Assembly: GCF_003426775.1 (NCBI RefSeq)
Contig: NZ_QJUG01000072.1
Coordinates: 1-36,398 of the forward strand
DNA length: 36,398 nt
Direction of reading: 5' to 3'
DNA from: Allorhizocola rhizosphaerae
GTDB lineage: Bacteria; Actinomycetota; Actinomycetes; Mycobacteriales; Micromonosporaceae
Made by a program: the position numbers and the translations under genes. Under the pieces are notes generated by a model, which saw only the letters and a list, made by a program, of their open reading frames with translations, had not been told where the DNA came from and ran no database searches. This document shows positions 1 to 7,547 of the stretch, piece by piece. The first letter of the stretch is position 1, and every line of letters starts with the position of its first letter.

Positions 1-141
1 ATCCTCTCGCCCACCCGTTTCGACCCCCAAGGCAAAACCCTCGCCGAACACCTCCGCACCCACCCCGTCCCCCTCCCCACCCTCCTCCTTCCGGCCGATC
101 ATGAACTTAAGTCCATGTTCGGCGGCGCGTCGTCACACTAA
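1..141 (+). CDS. 3' end of an unidentified gene (partial)
   Basis: An open frame runs from the first base of the window to a TAA at 139-141, giving 46 residues. Most third codon positions are G or C, as in the real genes nearby, so this is probably the tail of a gene whose start lies outside the window. The visible part is proline- and leucine-rich (for example TLAEHLRTHPVPLPTLLLP) and ends in a short polar tail. I do not recognise a family. Its stop lies 64 bases before the carboxyltransferase start, so the two could be co-transcribed. Coding status is inferred from codon bias alone. Confidence 0.45.
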   Translation: MLSPTRFDPQGKTLAEHLRTHPVPLPTLLLPADHELKSMFGGASSH

Positions 142-205
142 CTTCATGATCAACTGGCAAGGCCCGGCGTCTGCGGCGGCCGGTGAAGACGAGTGGAGCG
201 GAGGG

Positions 206-1741
206 ATGTCGTTGAGCGCCAATCGTCAGGCCATGCTGGAAAAGCTGGCCTCGCTTGAAGCGGAGCACGCCAAAGCGCTCGCGGGCGGCGGGCCGAAGTA
301 TGTCGAGCGGCACCGGGCACGCGGCAAAATGCTTGCGCGCGAACGCATTGAGCTGCTGGTCGATGAGGACTCGCCGTTGCTGGAGCTGTCGCCGCTAGCG
401 GGGTATGGCACCGACTTCCCGGTGGGCGCGGGTGTCGTCACCGGCGTCGGCGTCATCGAGGGTGTCGAGTGTGTGATTGTCGCCAATGATCCGACCGTGC
501 GCGGCGGCGCGTCCAATCCGATCACGCTGCGCAAGACGTTCCGCGCGGGCGAGATCGCGTTGGCCAACCGGCTGCCGATGGTGAACCTCGTCGAGTCCGG
601 CGGGGCCGACCTGCCCAGCCAGAAGGAGATTTTCATTCCGGGCGGGCGCGTCTTCCGCGACCTCACGAGGCTTTCCGCCGCCGGGATCCCCACCATCGCC
701 ATCGTGTTCGGCAACTCTACGGCCGGGGGCGCCTATGTGCCGGGCATGTGCGACCACGTCGTGATGATCAAGGAGCGGTCGAAGGTGTTCCTGGCCGGGC
801 CGCCGCTGGTCAAAATGGCCACGGGCGAGGAGTCCGACGAGGAGTCGTTGGGCGGGGCCGACATGCACGCGCGCATTTCGGGCCTGGCCGACTATTACGC
901 GGTCGATGAGTTGGATGCGCTCCGGCTGGGTCGGCAGATCGTGTCGCGGCTCAACTGGCGCAAGCTCGGCCCAGCGCCGGGTGCCTATGCCGAACCGCTG
1001 CACGACCCGCAGGAGCTGCTCGACATCGTGCCGCCCGACCTTCGCACCCCGTTCGACCCGCGCGAGGTGATCGTGCGGATCGTCGACGGCTCCCGGTTCG
1101 ACGAGTTCAAGCCGCTGTACGGTGCGAGCCTGGTGTGCGGCTGGGCCACGCTCTGGGGCTATCCCATCGGCATTCTCGCCAACGCACGCGGTGTCCTGTT
1201 CAGCGAGGAGTCGCAGAAGGCCGCGCAGTTCATCCAGTTGGCCAACCGGTCGGACACACCGCTGGTGTTCCTGCACAACACCACCGGATACATGGTGGGC
1301 AAGGAGTACGAGCAGCGGGGCATCATCAAGCACGGCGCCGCCATGATTAACGCCGTGTCCAACAGCACCGTGCCGCATCTGTCCGTCCTCATTGGAGCGT
1401 CCTACGGGGCTGGGCACTACGGCATGTGCGGTCGGGCCTATGAACCACGCTTCCTGTTCGCCTGGCCCAGCGCAAAGTCGGCGGTCATGGGCGGCGCTCA
1501 GCTGGCCGGTGTGCTCGCTCTCGTGGCACAGCAGTCGGGGCGCGAGTTCAGCGAGGAGATGCGCCTGATGGTCGAGCACCAGATCGAGGCCGAGTCGCTG
1601 CCCGTGGTGCTGTCCGGATTGCTGTACGACGATGGCGTGATCGACCCGCGCGACACGCGCACCGTGCTTGGGGTCTGTCTGAGCGCGGCCCACTCGGCCC
1701 CGGTGGTGGGCGCCGCCAACTTCGGCGTGTTCCGGATGTGA
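206..1741 (+). CDS. accD1: acyl-CoA carboxylase carboxyltransferase (beta) subunit
   Basis: 511-residue carboxyltransferase subunit that moves the carboxyl group from carboxybiotin to an acyl-CoA. It has the two crotonase-like halves of the AccD/PccB/MCC-beta family. Visible motifs include VESGGADLPSQKE and FGNSTAGGAYVPGM in the N-half, and HNTTGYMVG with GASYGAGHYGMCGRAY in the C-half. The start is set at ATG 206, which has GGAG about 7 bases upstream and begins MSLSANRQAMLEKL as family members do. In-frame ATGs at 101 and 146 would add an unconserved leader. It is followed after 3 bases by the biotin-carrying subunit and then an acyl-CoA dehydrogenase, the order of mycobacterial accD1-accA1-fadE19, where the substrate is thought to be methylcrotonyl-CoA. 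The family is sure; the substrate is inferred from context. Confidence 0.93.
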   Translation: MSLSANRQAMLEKLASLEAEHAKALAGGGPKYVERHRARGKMLARERIELLVDEDSPLLELSPLAGYGTDFPVGAGVVTGVGVIEGVECVIVANDPTVRGGASNPITLRKTFRAGEIALANRLPMVNLVESGGADLPSQKEIFIPGGRVFRDLTRLSAAGIPTIAIVFGNSTAGGAYVPGMCDHVVMIKERSKVFLAGPPLVKMATGEESDEESLGGADMHARISGLADYYAVDELDALRLGRQIVSRLNWRKLGPAPGAYAEPLHDPQELLDIVPPDLRTPFDPREVIVRIVDGSRFDEFKPLYGASLVCGWATLWGYPIGILANARGVLFSEESQKAAQFIQLANRSDTPLVFLHNTTGYMVGKEYEQRGIIKHGAAMINAVSNSTVPHLSVLIGASYGAGHYGMCGRAYEPRFLFAWPSAKSAVMGGAQLAGVLALVAQQSGREFSEEMRLMVEHQIEAESLPVVLSGLLYDDGVIDPRDTRTVLGVCLSAAHSAPVVGAANFGVFRM

Positions 1742-1744
1742 GGC

Positions 1745-3655
1745 ATGATGATCATTCGACTGTTGGTGGCGAACCGGGGTGAGATCGCCCGGCGGATCTT
1801 CCGGACGTGCGCGGAGATGGGGATCGGCACGGTGGCCGTGTATGAGGCGGACGACGATGATCACCTTGACTACGCCGACATGGCCGTGCGGGTGCGGTCC
1901 TACCTTGACGTCGACGAGCTCGTGCGGGCTGCCGAGTCGGCGGGTGCCCAGGCTGTTCACCCCGGATATGGCTTCCTGTCGGAAAACGCGGCCTTCGCCC
2001 GCGCGGTGATCGGCGCGGGGCTGGTGTGGATCGGGCCACCGCCGGAAGCCATCGAGGCGATGGGCTCGAAGACCGAAGCGAAGAAGCTGATGGCCGCGGC
2101 CGGGGTGCCTGTGCTGCCGGAATTCGCCGTGGCTGAGGTGCCCGCGCGCTCTGAAGCAGGTGCGGCCGGGGCGACGGCGTGGTCAGAGGCGGGCGGAGAT
2201 GGGTCGGGGCCGCTGGGCAAGGCGGCGGCAGGCGGGGCGTCGGTGGTGTCCGAAGTGGACGTGGCGTTTCCGTTGGTGGTCAAGGCTTCTGCGGGCGGTG
2301 GCGGGCGCGGGATGCGGGTCGTGCGTGAGCCGGCCGCGCTGGAGCGGGCGCTGGCCGAGGCGCGGGCTGAGGCGGAGGCGGCGTTTGGGGATGCGGCCGT
2401 GTTTGTCGAGCCATATCTGGAGGATGCGCGGCACATCGAGGTGCAGGTGTTGGCGGACGCGCACGGTCGCATCTGGACACTGGGCGAGCGCGAGTGCTCG
2501 CTGCAGCGCCGCCACCAGAAGGTTGTCGAGGAGTCCCCGTCGCCGTTTGTCACACCAGCCCTGCGGGAGTCGTTGTGCGCGGCGGCGGTCAAGGCGGCGC
2601 AAGCGGTCGGCTATGTGAACGCCGGGACGGTCGAGTTTCTCGTGGATGGGTCGGGCCGCTTCTCCTTCCTGGAGATGAACACCCGTCTGCAGGTGGAGCA
2701 CCCGGTCACCGAGGCCGTCACCGGGCTCGATCTGGTGCGCTGGCAGATCCTCATCGCCGCCGGGGCAACGCTGGAGGGCGATGCGCCCGTGCCGCGCGGT
2801 CACGCGATCGAGGCCCGGCTCTACGCCGAGGACCCACGCAACGGGTGGCTGCCGCAGGCGGGCACGCTGCGCCGCTTCGCCGTGCCGGCGCTGCCCGGCG
2901 TGCGGGTGGACGCGGGCGTGGACGACGGGTCGCGCGTGGGGGTGCGCTATGACCCCATGCTGGCCAAGGTGATCGCGCATGCCCCGACCCGGGACGAGGC
3001 CGGCGCCAAGCTCGCCGCCGCCCTCGCGGGCGCGCGGATCCACGGCCTGCGCACCAACCGCGACCACCTCGTGCGCACGCTGCGGCACCCCGCCTTTGTC
3101 GCCGGGCAGACCACGACCGCCTTCTTCGAGCGGCACGACCTGTCGACGGTGTTGGATGAGACCCCGTTCCGCGTGGCGGCCGCGCGGGCCGTGGCCGCGC
3201 TGAGCCGGACCGCCGGATGGCGCAACGTGCGCTCGCAACCGCGCCGCAAGTTTGGCGTGGAGTATGTGACACACCCTAGCGACCGTCCAGATCGGATAGT
3301 GCAGGAAATAGAGGGCGTGAGGCATGTCTTCCACGTCGCCATCTACGAAGACGTTGTCGAACTTGATTCCAGTTTCGGATCCCTTGCCCTGCCAAAGGAA
3401 TCGCGCTTTCCCCAACCCGGCGTCACCGAAGTCGCCAGGGGGTCATTGATCGCGCCAATGCCCGGGATCGTGAGCCGCATCGGCGCGATGCCAGGGAAGA
3501 AGGTCCTTGCGGGGCAACCGATCCTGTGGCTTGAAGCGATGAAGATGGAACACCCGATCGTTGCGCGGTCCGACGGGGTCGTCACCGCGATTCACGCGCA
3601 GGCCGGACAACAGGTCGAAGTAGGCCAACCGCTAGCCACCGTTGAGGAGGAGTGA
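1745..3655 (+). CDS. accA1: acyl-CoA carboxylase biotin carboxylase/biotin carrier (alpha) subunit
   Basis: 636-residue alpha subunit. The N-terminal ~450 residues are biotin carboxylase: LLVANRGEIARRIF at the start, HPGYGFLSENAAFA, the glycine-rich ATP-grasp loop KASAGGGGRGMRVV, and EMNTRLQVEHPVTE. The C-terminus is a biotinyl carrier with the EAMKMEH motif; the biotinylated lysine is about residue 600. It carboxylates biotin with ATP and bicarbonate for the partner AccD just upstream (3-base gap). ATG 1745 or ATG 1748 could start it. Oddly, roughly 35-40 Ala/Gly/Ser-rich residues (about 131-174) are inserted between VLPEF and FPLVVKAS, where relatives have a short linker. The stop TGA overlaps the ATG of the next gene by one base. 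Confidence 0.93.
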   Translation: MMIIRLLVANRGEIARRIFRTCAEMGIGTVAVYEADDDDHLDYADMAVRVRSYLDVDELVRAAESAGAQAVHPGYGFLSENAAFARAVIGAGLVWIGPPPEAIEAMGSKTEAKKLMAAAGVPVLPEFAVAEVPARSEAGAAGATAWSEAGGDGSGPLGKAAAGGASVVSEVDVAFPLVVKASAGGGGRGMRVVREPAALERALAEARAEAEAAFGDAAVFVEPYLEDARHIEVQVLADAHGRIWTLGERECSLQRRHQKVVEESPSPFVTPALRESLCAAAVKAAQAVGYVNAGTVEFLVDGSGRFSFLEMNTRLQVEHPVTEAVTGLDLVRWQILIAAGATLEGDAPVPRGHAIEARLYAEDPRNGWLPQAGTLRRFAVPALPGVRVDAGVDDGSRVGVRYDPMLAKVIAHAPTRDEAGAKLAAALAGARIHGLRTNRDHLVRTLRHPAFVAGQTTTAFFERHDLSTVLDETPFRVAAARAVAALSRTAGWRNVRSQPRRKFGVEYVTHPSDRPDRIVQEIEGVRHVFHVAIYEDVVELDSSFGSLALPKESRFPQPGVTEVARGSLIAPMPGIVSRIGAMPGKKVLAGQPILWLEAMKMEHPIVARSDGVVTAIHAQAGQQVEVGQPLATVEEE

Positions 3656-4806
3656 TGCTGGAAGGCGAAGAGCGGCAAGCGCTGAGAAAAGCCGTGCGGC
3701 AGCTGGCCGGCAAATACGGGCGAGAGTACTTCATGTCCCGTGCCCGCGCGGGCGGCAAGACCACCGAGCTGTGGCGCGAGGCCGGACAGCTCGGCTATCT
3801 AGGCGTGCACATCCCCGAGGAATACGGCGGTGGCGGGGGTGGCATCGGTGATCTGGCCGCCGTGTGCGAGGAGCTGGCCACCGCGGGAAGCCCGCTGGCC
3901 ATGATTGTGGTCTCGCCGGCCATCTGCGCCACGGTCATCCACCGGTTCGGCACCGACGAGCAGAAGGGCAAGTGGCTGCCCGGGCTCACCGACGGGTCGT
4001 TGATTTTTTCGTTCGCGATAACCGAACCCGACGCCGGGTCGAACTCGCACCGGCTCACCACGACCGCCCGCCGAGACGGCGACGACTGGGTCCTCAACGG
4101 ACGCAAGACCTATATCACGGGCGTGGACGAGGCACACGCGGTGCTCGTCGTCGGCCGCACCGAGGATGCCCGCACAGGCAAGCTTAAACCCGCTCTTTTC
4201 GTTGTACCCACAACCGCGCCCGGTATTGCGTACACCCGAATAGAAACGGATCTGATCGCCCCGGAGAAGCAATTCGCCTTGTTCATCGATGAGGTAAGGC
4301 TTCCAGGCGAGGCATTGGTCGGCGATGAGGACGCCGGGCTCATGCAGCTGTTCGCGGGCCTCAATCCCGAGCGCATCATGGCGGCAGCGTTCGCGACCGG
4401 CATGGCCCGTTACGCGCTCGGGCGGGCGATCGAGTATGCCAAGACCCGCCAGGTGTGGGACGTCCCCATCGGTGGGCACCAGGCCATCTCCCACCCGCTC
4501 GCGATCGCGCACATCAATGTCGAGCTGGTCCGCCTCATGACGCAGAAGGCGGCCCACCTCTACGACCACGGGGAGGACTACGAAGCGGGCGAGGCCGCCA
4601 ACATGGCCAAATACGCGGCGGGCGAAGCGGCAGTGGCCGCGATCGACGCGGCCATCCAAACCCACGGCGGCAACGGACTGTCCACTGAGTACGGTCTGGC
4701 CGCCATGCTCGCCGCGGCCCGGCTGATCCGGATCGCGCCCGTCAGCCGCGAGATGATCCTCAACTTCGTGGCGCAGAACACGCTCGGCCTGCCGAGGTCG
4801 TATTGA
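3655..4806 (+). CDS. acyl-CoA dehydrogenase (FadE19/isovaleryl-CoA dehydrogenase-like)
   Basis: 383-residue FAD-dependent acyl-CoA dehydrogenase that introduces an alpha-beta double bond into an acyl-CoA. Visible features are the FAD/substrate segment FSFAITEPDAGSNS (about 120-133), GRKTYITG, and the C-terminal THGGNGLSTEYG. The usual C-terminal catalytic Glu (YEGT motif) is absent; the region reads RIAPVSREMIL. A Glu in LNPERIM (residue 239) lies where isovaleryl-CoA dehydrogenase keeps its helix-G catalytic base, which supports a branched-chain substrate (inference). The ATG overlaps the upstream TGA by one base and has AGGAGG at 3645-3650; GTG 3652 is an alternative start. Lying downstream of accD/accA, it fits leucine-type catabolism, in which isovaleryl-CoA is dehydrogenated and then carboxylated. 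Confidence 0.9.
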   Translation: MLEGEERQALRKAVRQLAGKYGREYFMSRARAGGKTTELWREAGQLGYLGVHIPEEYGGGGGGIGDLAAVCEELATAGSPLAMIVVSPAICATVIHRFGTDEQKGKWLPGLTDGSLIFSFAITEPDAGSNSHRLTTTARRDGDDWVLNGRKTYITGVDEAHAVLVVGRTEDARTGKLKPALFVVPTTAPGIAYTRIETDLIAPEKQFALFIDEVRLPGEALVGDEDAGLMQLFAGLNPERIMAAAFATGMARYALGRAIEYAKTRQVWDVPIGGHQAISHPLAIAHINVELVRLMTQKAAHLYDHGEDYEAGEAANMAKYAAGEAAVAAIDAAIQTHGGNGLSTEYGLAAMLAAARLIRIAPVSREMILNFVAQNTLGLPRSY

Positions 4807-5399
4807 TTCGCCGACCTCAACAGGACCGCAGCCGCGCGACCCGCCGCCGCCTGCTCGCCGCCGCCATCGAGTGTCTGGCCGAGTTGGGCTGGTCGGGCAC
4901 CACGGTGGTGGTCGTGGCCGAGCGGGCCGGCGTGTCCCGCGGTGCGGCTCAGCACCACTTCCCGACCCGCGAGTCCCTGGTCGCCGGGGCCATCGAGGAG
5001 ATGAGCGGGCTGCGTGCCGCCGGCATCGACACGTCGACCCCGCAGGCCGACGGGAAGCGGCGCACCCACGACGTACTGGATATGTTATTCAGTCTCTACA
5101 GTGGACCGGTCTTCCGAGCCGCGCTGCAACTGTGGATCGCGGCCGCCGCCGACGAGGCGCTCCGCGCGCAGATCGCCCCGCTTGAGGCCCAGCTCGGCCG
5201 GCAGGCCCACCGGCTGGCCGTCGACCTGCTGCGGGTGGACGAGAGCGAGCCGGGCGTGCGCGAGACGGTCCAGGCCACTTTGGACCTGGTCCGCGGGCTC
5301 GGCCTGGCCGATCTGCTCACCGACGACGCCAAGCGCCGGGCCCGCGTCCTCAGGCAATGGGCCAAGACCCTGGATCTGATCCTGCCCGGGGGCGACTAG
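4803..5399 (+). CDS. TetR-family transcriptional regulator
   Basis: 198-residue TetR-type repressor. The first ~60 residues hold the helix-turn-helix (TTVVVVAERAGVSRGAAQHH followed by FPTRESLV), preceded by the arginine-rich arm RSRATRRRLL. The remainder is a helical ligand-binding domain with no signature I can assign. It starts at TTG 4803, overlapping the end of the dehydrogenase gene by 4 bases, so it is the last gene of the acyl-CoA operon and probably senses an acyl-CoA or acid intermediate of that pathway (inference). An 8-bp palindrome ACTTAAGT at 105-112, upstream of the operon, could be part of its operator, but this is only a position-based guess. Confidence 0.85.
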   Translation: MIRRPQQDRSRATRRRLLAAAIECLAELGWSGTTVVVVAERAGVSRGAAQHHFPTRESLVAGAIEEMSGLRAAGIDTSTPQADGKRRTHDVLDMLFSLYSGPVFRAALQLWIAAAADEALRAQIAPLEAQLGRQAHRLAVDLLRVDESEPGVRETVQATLDLVRGLGLADLLTDDAKRRARVLRQWAKTLDLILPGGD

Positions 5400-5579
5400 A
5401 GGTGCTGCGCCCATGCCGGCCCGGAGGGTGGCGGCGTGCTCGGCTGGGGTTGGACGTCGAAGCCGTTCGCCGGCTGGCGTTGGCCGAGCAGGTCATCGCC
5501 GATCTGCTGCGCGGGCGCGTAACCGCTGGATGCAGCAGTTCGTCGCCCGGCTCACGTTCTGGGGGGCGCACTGATGCAG
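5400..5579 (+). other. gap with a possible frameshifted gene remnant
   Basis: No intact gene. In one frame the sequence reads LDVEAVRRLALAEQVIADLL, which looks protein-like, and in another frame it ends NRWMQQFVARLTFWGAH with a TGA at 5572-5574. Joining the two would need one frameshift near 5510-5520. This could be a decayed gene between the acyl-CoA operon and the selenocysteine tRNA. It could equally be chance reading in GC-rich DNA. I could not recognise a family. Confidence 0.25.
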
Positions 5580-5585
5580 TAGTGT
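5557..5585 (+). promoter_or_regulatory. candidate promoter of the selenocysteine tRNA
   Basis: A TAGTGT hexamer (5580-5585) fits the actinobacterial TANNNT -10 pattern and ends 6 bases before the tRNA 5' end at 5592. TTCTGG (5557-5562) lies 17 bases upstream of it but is a poor -35. The placement is right for a tRNA transcribed from its own promoter; the assignment rests on the -10 alone. Confidence 0.3.
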
Positions 5586-5591
5586 CCACGC

Positions 5592-5684
5592 GGAGGTGTT
5601 TGTCTGCTGGTGCCGGCCGCGGCCTTCAAAGCCGTACGGGCGCGTGACGAACGCGCCGGCGGGTTCGATTCCCGTCCACCTCCG
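5592..5684 (+). tRNA. selC: tRNA-Sec (anticodon TCA)
   Basis: A 93-base selenocysteine tRNA. The acceptor arm pairs GGAGGTG (5592-5598) with CACCTCC (5677-5683), followed by discriminator G 5684; CCA is not encoded. The anticodon stem CGGC/GCCG (5620-5623 / 5631-5634) closes a 7-base loop with anticodon TCA at 5626-5628. A long variable arm (GGCGCG/CGCGCC region, about 5638-5657) and a T arm with the loop TTCGATT follow. The length, long variable arm and UCA anticodon identify tRNA-Sec, which is charged with serine and converted to Sec by SelA. It sits 112 bases before selB and reads the in-frame UGA of fdhA at 17603-17605 in this window. Confidence 0.95.
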
Positions 5685-5701
5685 CTCGGCCACGCTGCTC
5701 A

Positions 5702-5760
5702 TTGCCCTTCGGGCAACTTCGCCGCGGGCCGCGACGCCAGCCGCGGGGCCGAGCCCCGCG
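5702..5760 (+). promoter_or_regulatory. two hairpins between the Sec tRNA and selB
   Basis: Hairpin 1: TTGCCC (5702-5707), loop TTC, GGGCAA (5711-5716). Hairpin 2: CGCGGGGC (5742-5749), loop CGA, GCCCCGCG (5753-5760), a perfect 8-bp G/C stem ending 36 bases before the selB start. They may end or trim the tRNA transcript, or form a structured selB leader. In E. coli a SECIS-like element in the selAB leader binds SelB, so a regulatory role is possible, but nothing here proves it. Confidence 0.4.
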
Positions 5761-5796
5761 CACCCCACGTTGCCGTGTCCGCGTCCGTAGGTTCGA

Positions 5797-7497
5797 ATGA
5801 ACGGCATGCATGTCATAGCAACGGCAGGTCACGTGGACCACGGCAAGTCGGCGTTGCTCAAGGCGTTGACCGGGATGGAGCCGGATCGCTGGGAGGAGGA
5901 GCGCCGCCGCGGGCTGACCATCGACCTGGGCTTCGTGTGGACCGGCGACCTGGCGTTCGTGGACGTGCCGGGCCACGAACGCTTTGTGGGCAACATGCTG
6001 GCCGGGGTGGGCTCCGTGCCGGCCGTGCTGTTCGTGGTCGCCGCGGACGAGGGTTGGATGCCACAGTCGGCGGAGCATCTGACCGCGCTCGACGCGCTCG
6101 GCGTGCGGCACGGCCTGCTGGCCATCACCAAGACCGATCTCATGGAGCCCGAACTGGCCGCCGAGGAGGCCCTGGCCCAGATCCGCGCCACGAGCCTGGG
6201 CGACATTCCGGTCATCCCGGTCAGCGCCCGCACGGGCGACGGGATCCCACGCCTGCGCGAGGCCTTCGACGACCTGACCAAGAACCTGCCGCCCGCCGAC
6301 CCCAACGCGCCCGTCCGGCTGTGGATCGACCGTGGCTTCACCATCCACGGCGCGGGCCTCGTCGTCACCGGCACACTGCAGGCGGGCACCATCCGCGCCG
6401 GTGACCCGCTCGAACTCGCCCGCACACAGAAGCACTACACCGTGCGCGAGATCCAATCCTTGAGCCACAAGGTGAACGAGGCCAGCGGGGTCGCCCGGGT
6501 CGCGCTCAACCTCCGGGGTGCGCATCGCGGCGACATCCGGCGCGGTGACGCCCTGATGACCCCCGGCACATACAAGACCAGCACGCTTATCGACGTCCGC
6601 ACCAGCGTTTCCGGCCCGGCCGAACTTCTCGTCCACATCGGATCGGCCACAGTGGACGGTCGCTTGCGGACACTCGGGGCGGACACCGCGCGGCTGACCC
6701 TCGGCGAGGCCCTGCCGCTGCGCCTGGGGGACCGGCTCGTGCTGCGGCATGACCGCGGCGTGACCGGGGGAGCGGTCATCCTGGACATCGACCCGGAGCC
6801 GCTGCGCCGAAAGGGTGCGGCCAAGCGGCGTTCCCTTGATTTATCGCAGTACGCCGACGAGCCCGACCCGTGGGCCGAGTTGACCCGGCGTGGCATCGTG
6901 CGCGCCGACACGCTGCGCGTCATGGGCATCGACCCGCCCACCGCGCCGCTCGCCGCCGACTGGCTGGTCGCACCGGAGCTGGCCGAATCGCTGCGCGCCC
7001 GCCTCGCCGCGCTCACCGAAGGCACGCTCACCGGAGGCCACCCGATCGCGGTCGAGCACGCGCGCAAAAACCTCGCACTGCCCGACGCCCGGCTCGTGGC
7101 CCCGCTTCTCCCGCCCGGCCGCGCCATCCGCGACGGCATGATCGTGCGCGCCGGTGCGCCCGACGCGCTCGCTCCCGCCCTGCGCCAGCGCATTGAGCAC
7201 CTCGAAAAATCGCACGCCGGCTTCGTACCACTTGATGAAACGGGTTTAAATCCGGCCGATCTGGCCGCGGCTATCCGAAGTGGACGGTTGGTGCGCCTCG
7301 CTCCCGACGTGGTGCTGCTGGCCACCACCGTGGAGCACGCCCTGAGCGTCCTGCGAAACCTCCCACAGCCGTTCACGGTCAGCCAAGCCCGCGAGGCGCT
7401 GAACTCCACCCGCAAAATCATGGTCCCTTTGCTGGAACACCTGGCACGCAACGGAAAGACCCGCCGGGATGCCGACGGCAACCATCGCCTGTTGTGA
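5797..7497 (+). CDS. selB: selenocysteine-specific translation elongation factor SelB
   Basis: 566-residue GTPase that delivers Sec-tRNA to UGA codons marked by a SECIS hairpin. GTPase motifs are all present: P-loop GHVDHGKS (11-18), Thr41 in RRGLTID, DVPGH (56-60) and TKTD. EF-Tu-like beta-barrel domains follow, then a C-terminal winged-helix region that binds the SECIS RNA, with the last helix around PFTVSQAREALNSTRKIMVP. It is a little shorter than E. coli SelB (614). Start ATG 5797; ATG 5806 (MHVIATAGHVDHG) is equally plausible and there is no strong ribosome site for either. It lies directly after the selenocysteine tRNA and ends at a strong hairpin. selA and selD are not in the window. 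Confidence 0.96.
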   Translation: MNGMHVIATAGHVDHGKSALLKALTGMEPDRWEEERRRGLTIDLGFVWTGDLAFVDVPGHERFVGNMLAGVGSVPAVLFVVAADEGWMPQSAEHLTALDALGVRHGLLAITKTDLMEPELAAEEALAQIRATSLGDIPVIPVSARTGDGIPRLREAFDDLTKNLPPADPNAPVRLWIDRGFTIHGAGLVVTGTLQAGTIRAGDPLELARTQKHYTVREIQSLSHKVNEASGVARVALNLRGAHRGDIRRGDALMTPGTYKTSTLIDVRTSVSGPAELLVHIGSATVDGRLRTLGADTARLTLGEALPLRLGDRLVLRHDRGVTGGAVILDIDPEPLRRKGAAKRRSLDLSQYADEPDPWAELTRRGIVRADTLRVMGIDPPTAPLAADWLVAPELAESLRARLAALTEGTLTGGHPIAVEHARKNLALPDARLVAPLLPPGRAIRDGMIVRAGAPDALAPALRQRIEHLEKSHAGFVPLDETGLNPADLAAAIRSGRLVRLAPDVVLLATTVEHALSVLRNLPQPFTVSQAREALNSTRKIMVPLLEHLARNGKTRRDADGNHRLL

Positions 7498-7502
7498 ACG
7501 TG

Positions 7503-7538
7503 TAGATGGCCGGGGCCGCCCGGAGCCCCGGCCATCTA
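7503..7538. terminator. bidirectional terminator-like hairpin
   Basis: Perfect 14-bp inverted repeat TAGATGGCCGGGGC (7503-7516) and GCCCCGGCCATCTA (7525-7538) with an 8-base loop. It sits between the convergent ends of selB (7497) and the protease gene (7548), so it can end transcripts from both sides. There is no long T-run, which is usual for actinomycete terminators. Confidence 0.8.
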
Positions 7539-7547
7539 TCTCCACCG

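Noticed and set aside
101..205. Extended N-terminus for the carboxyltransferase
   Set aside because: The extra 35 residues are unlike the family and overlap the upstream ORF end; ATG 206 has a ribosome site.
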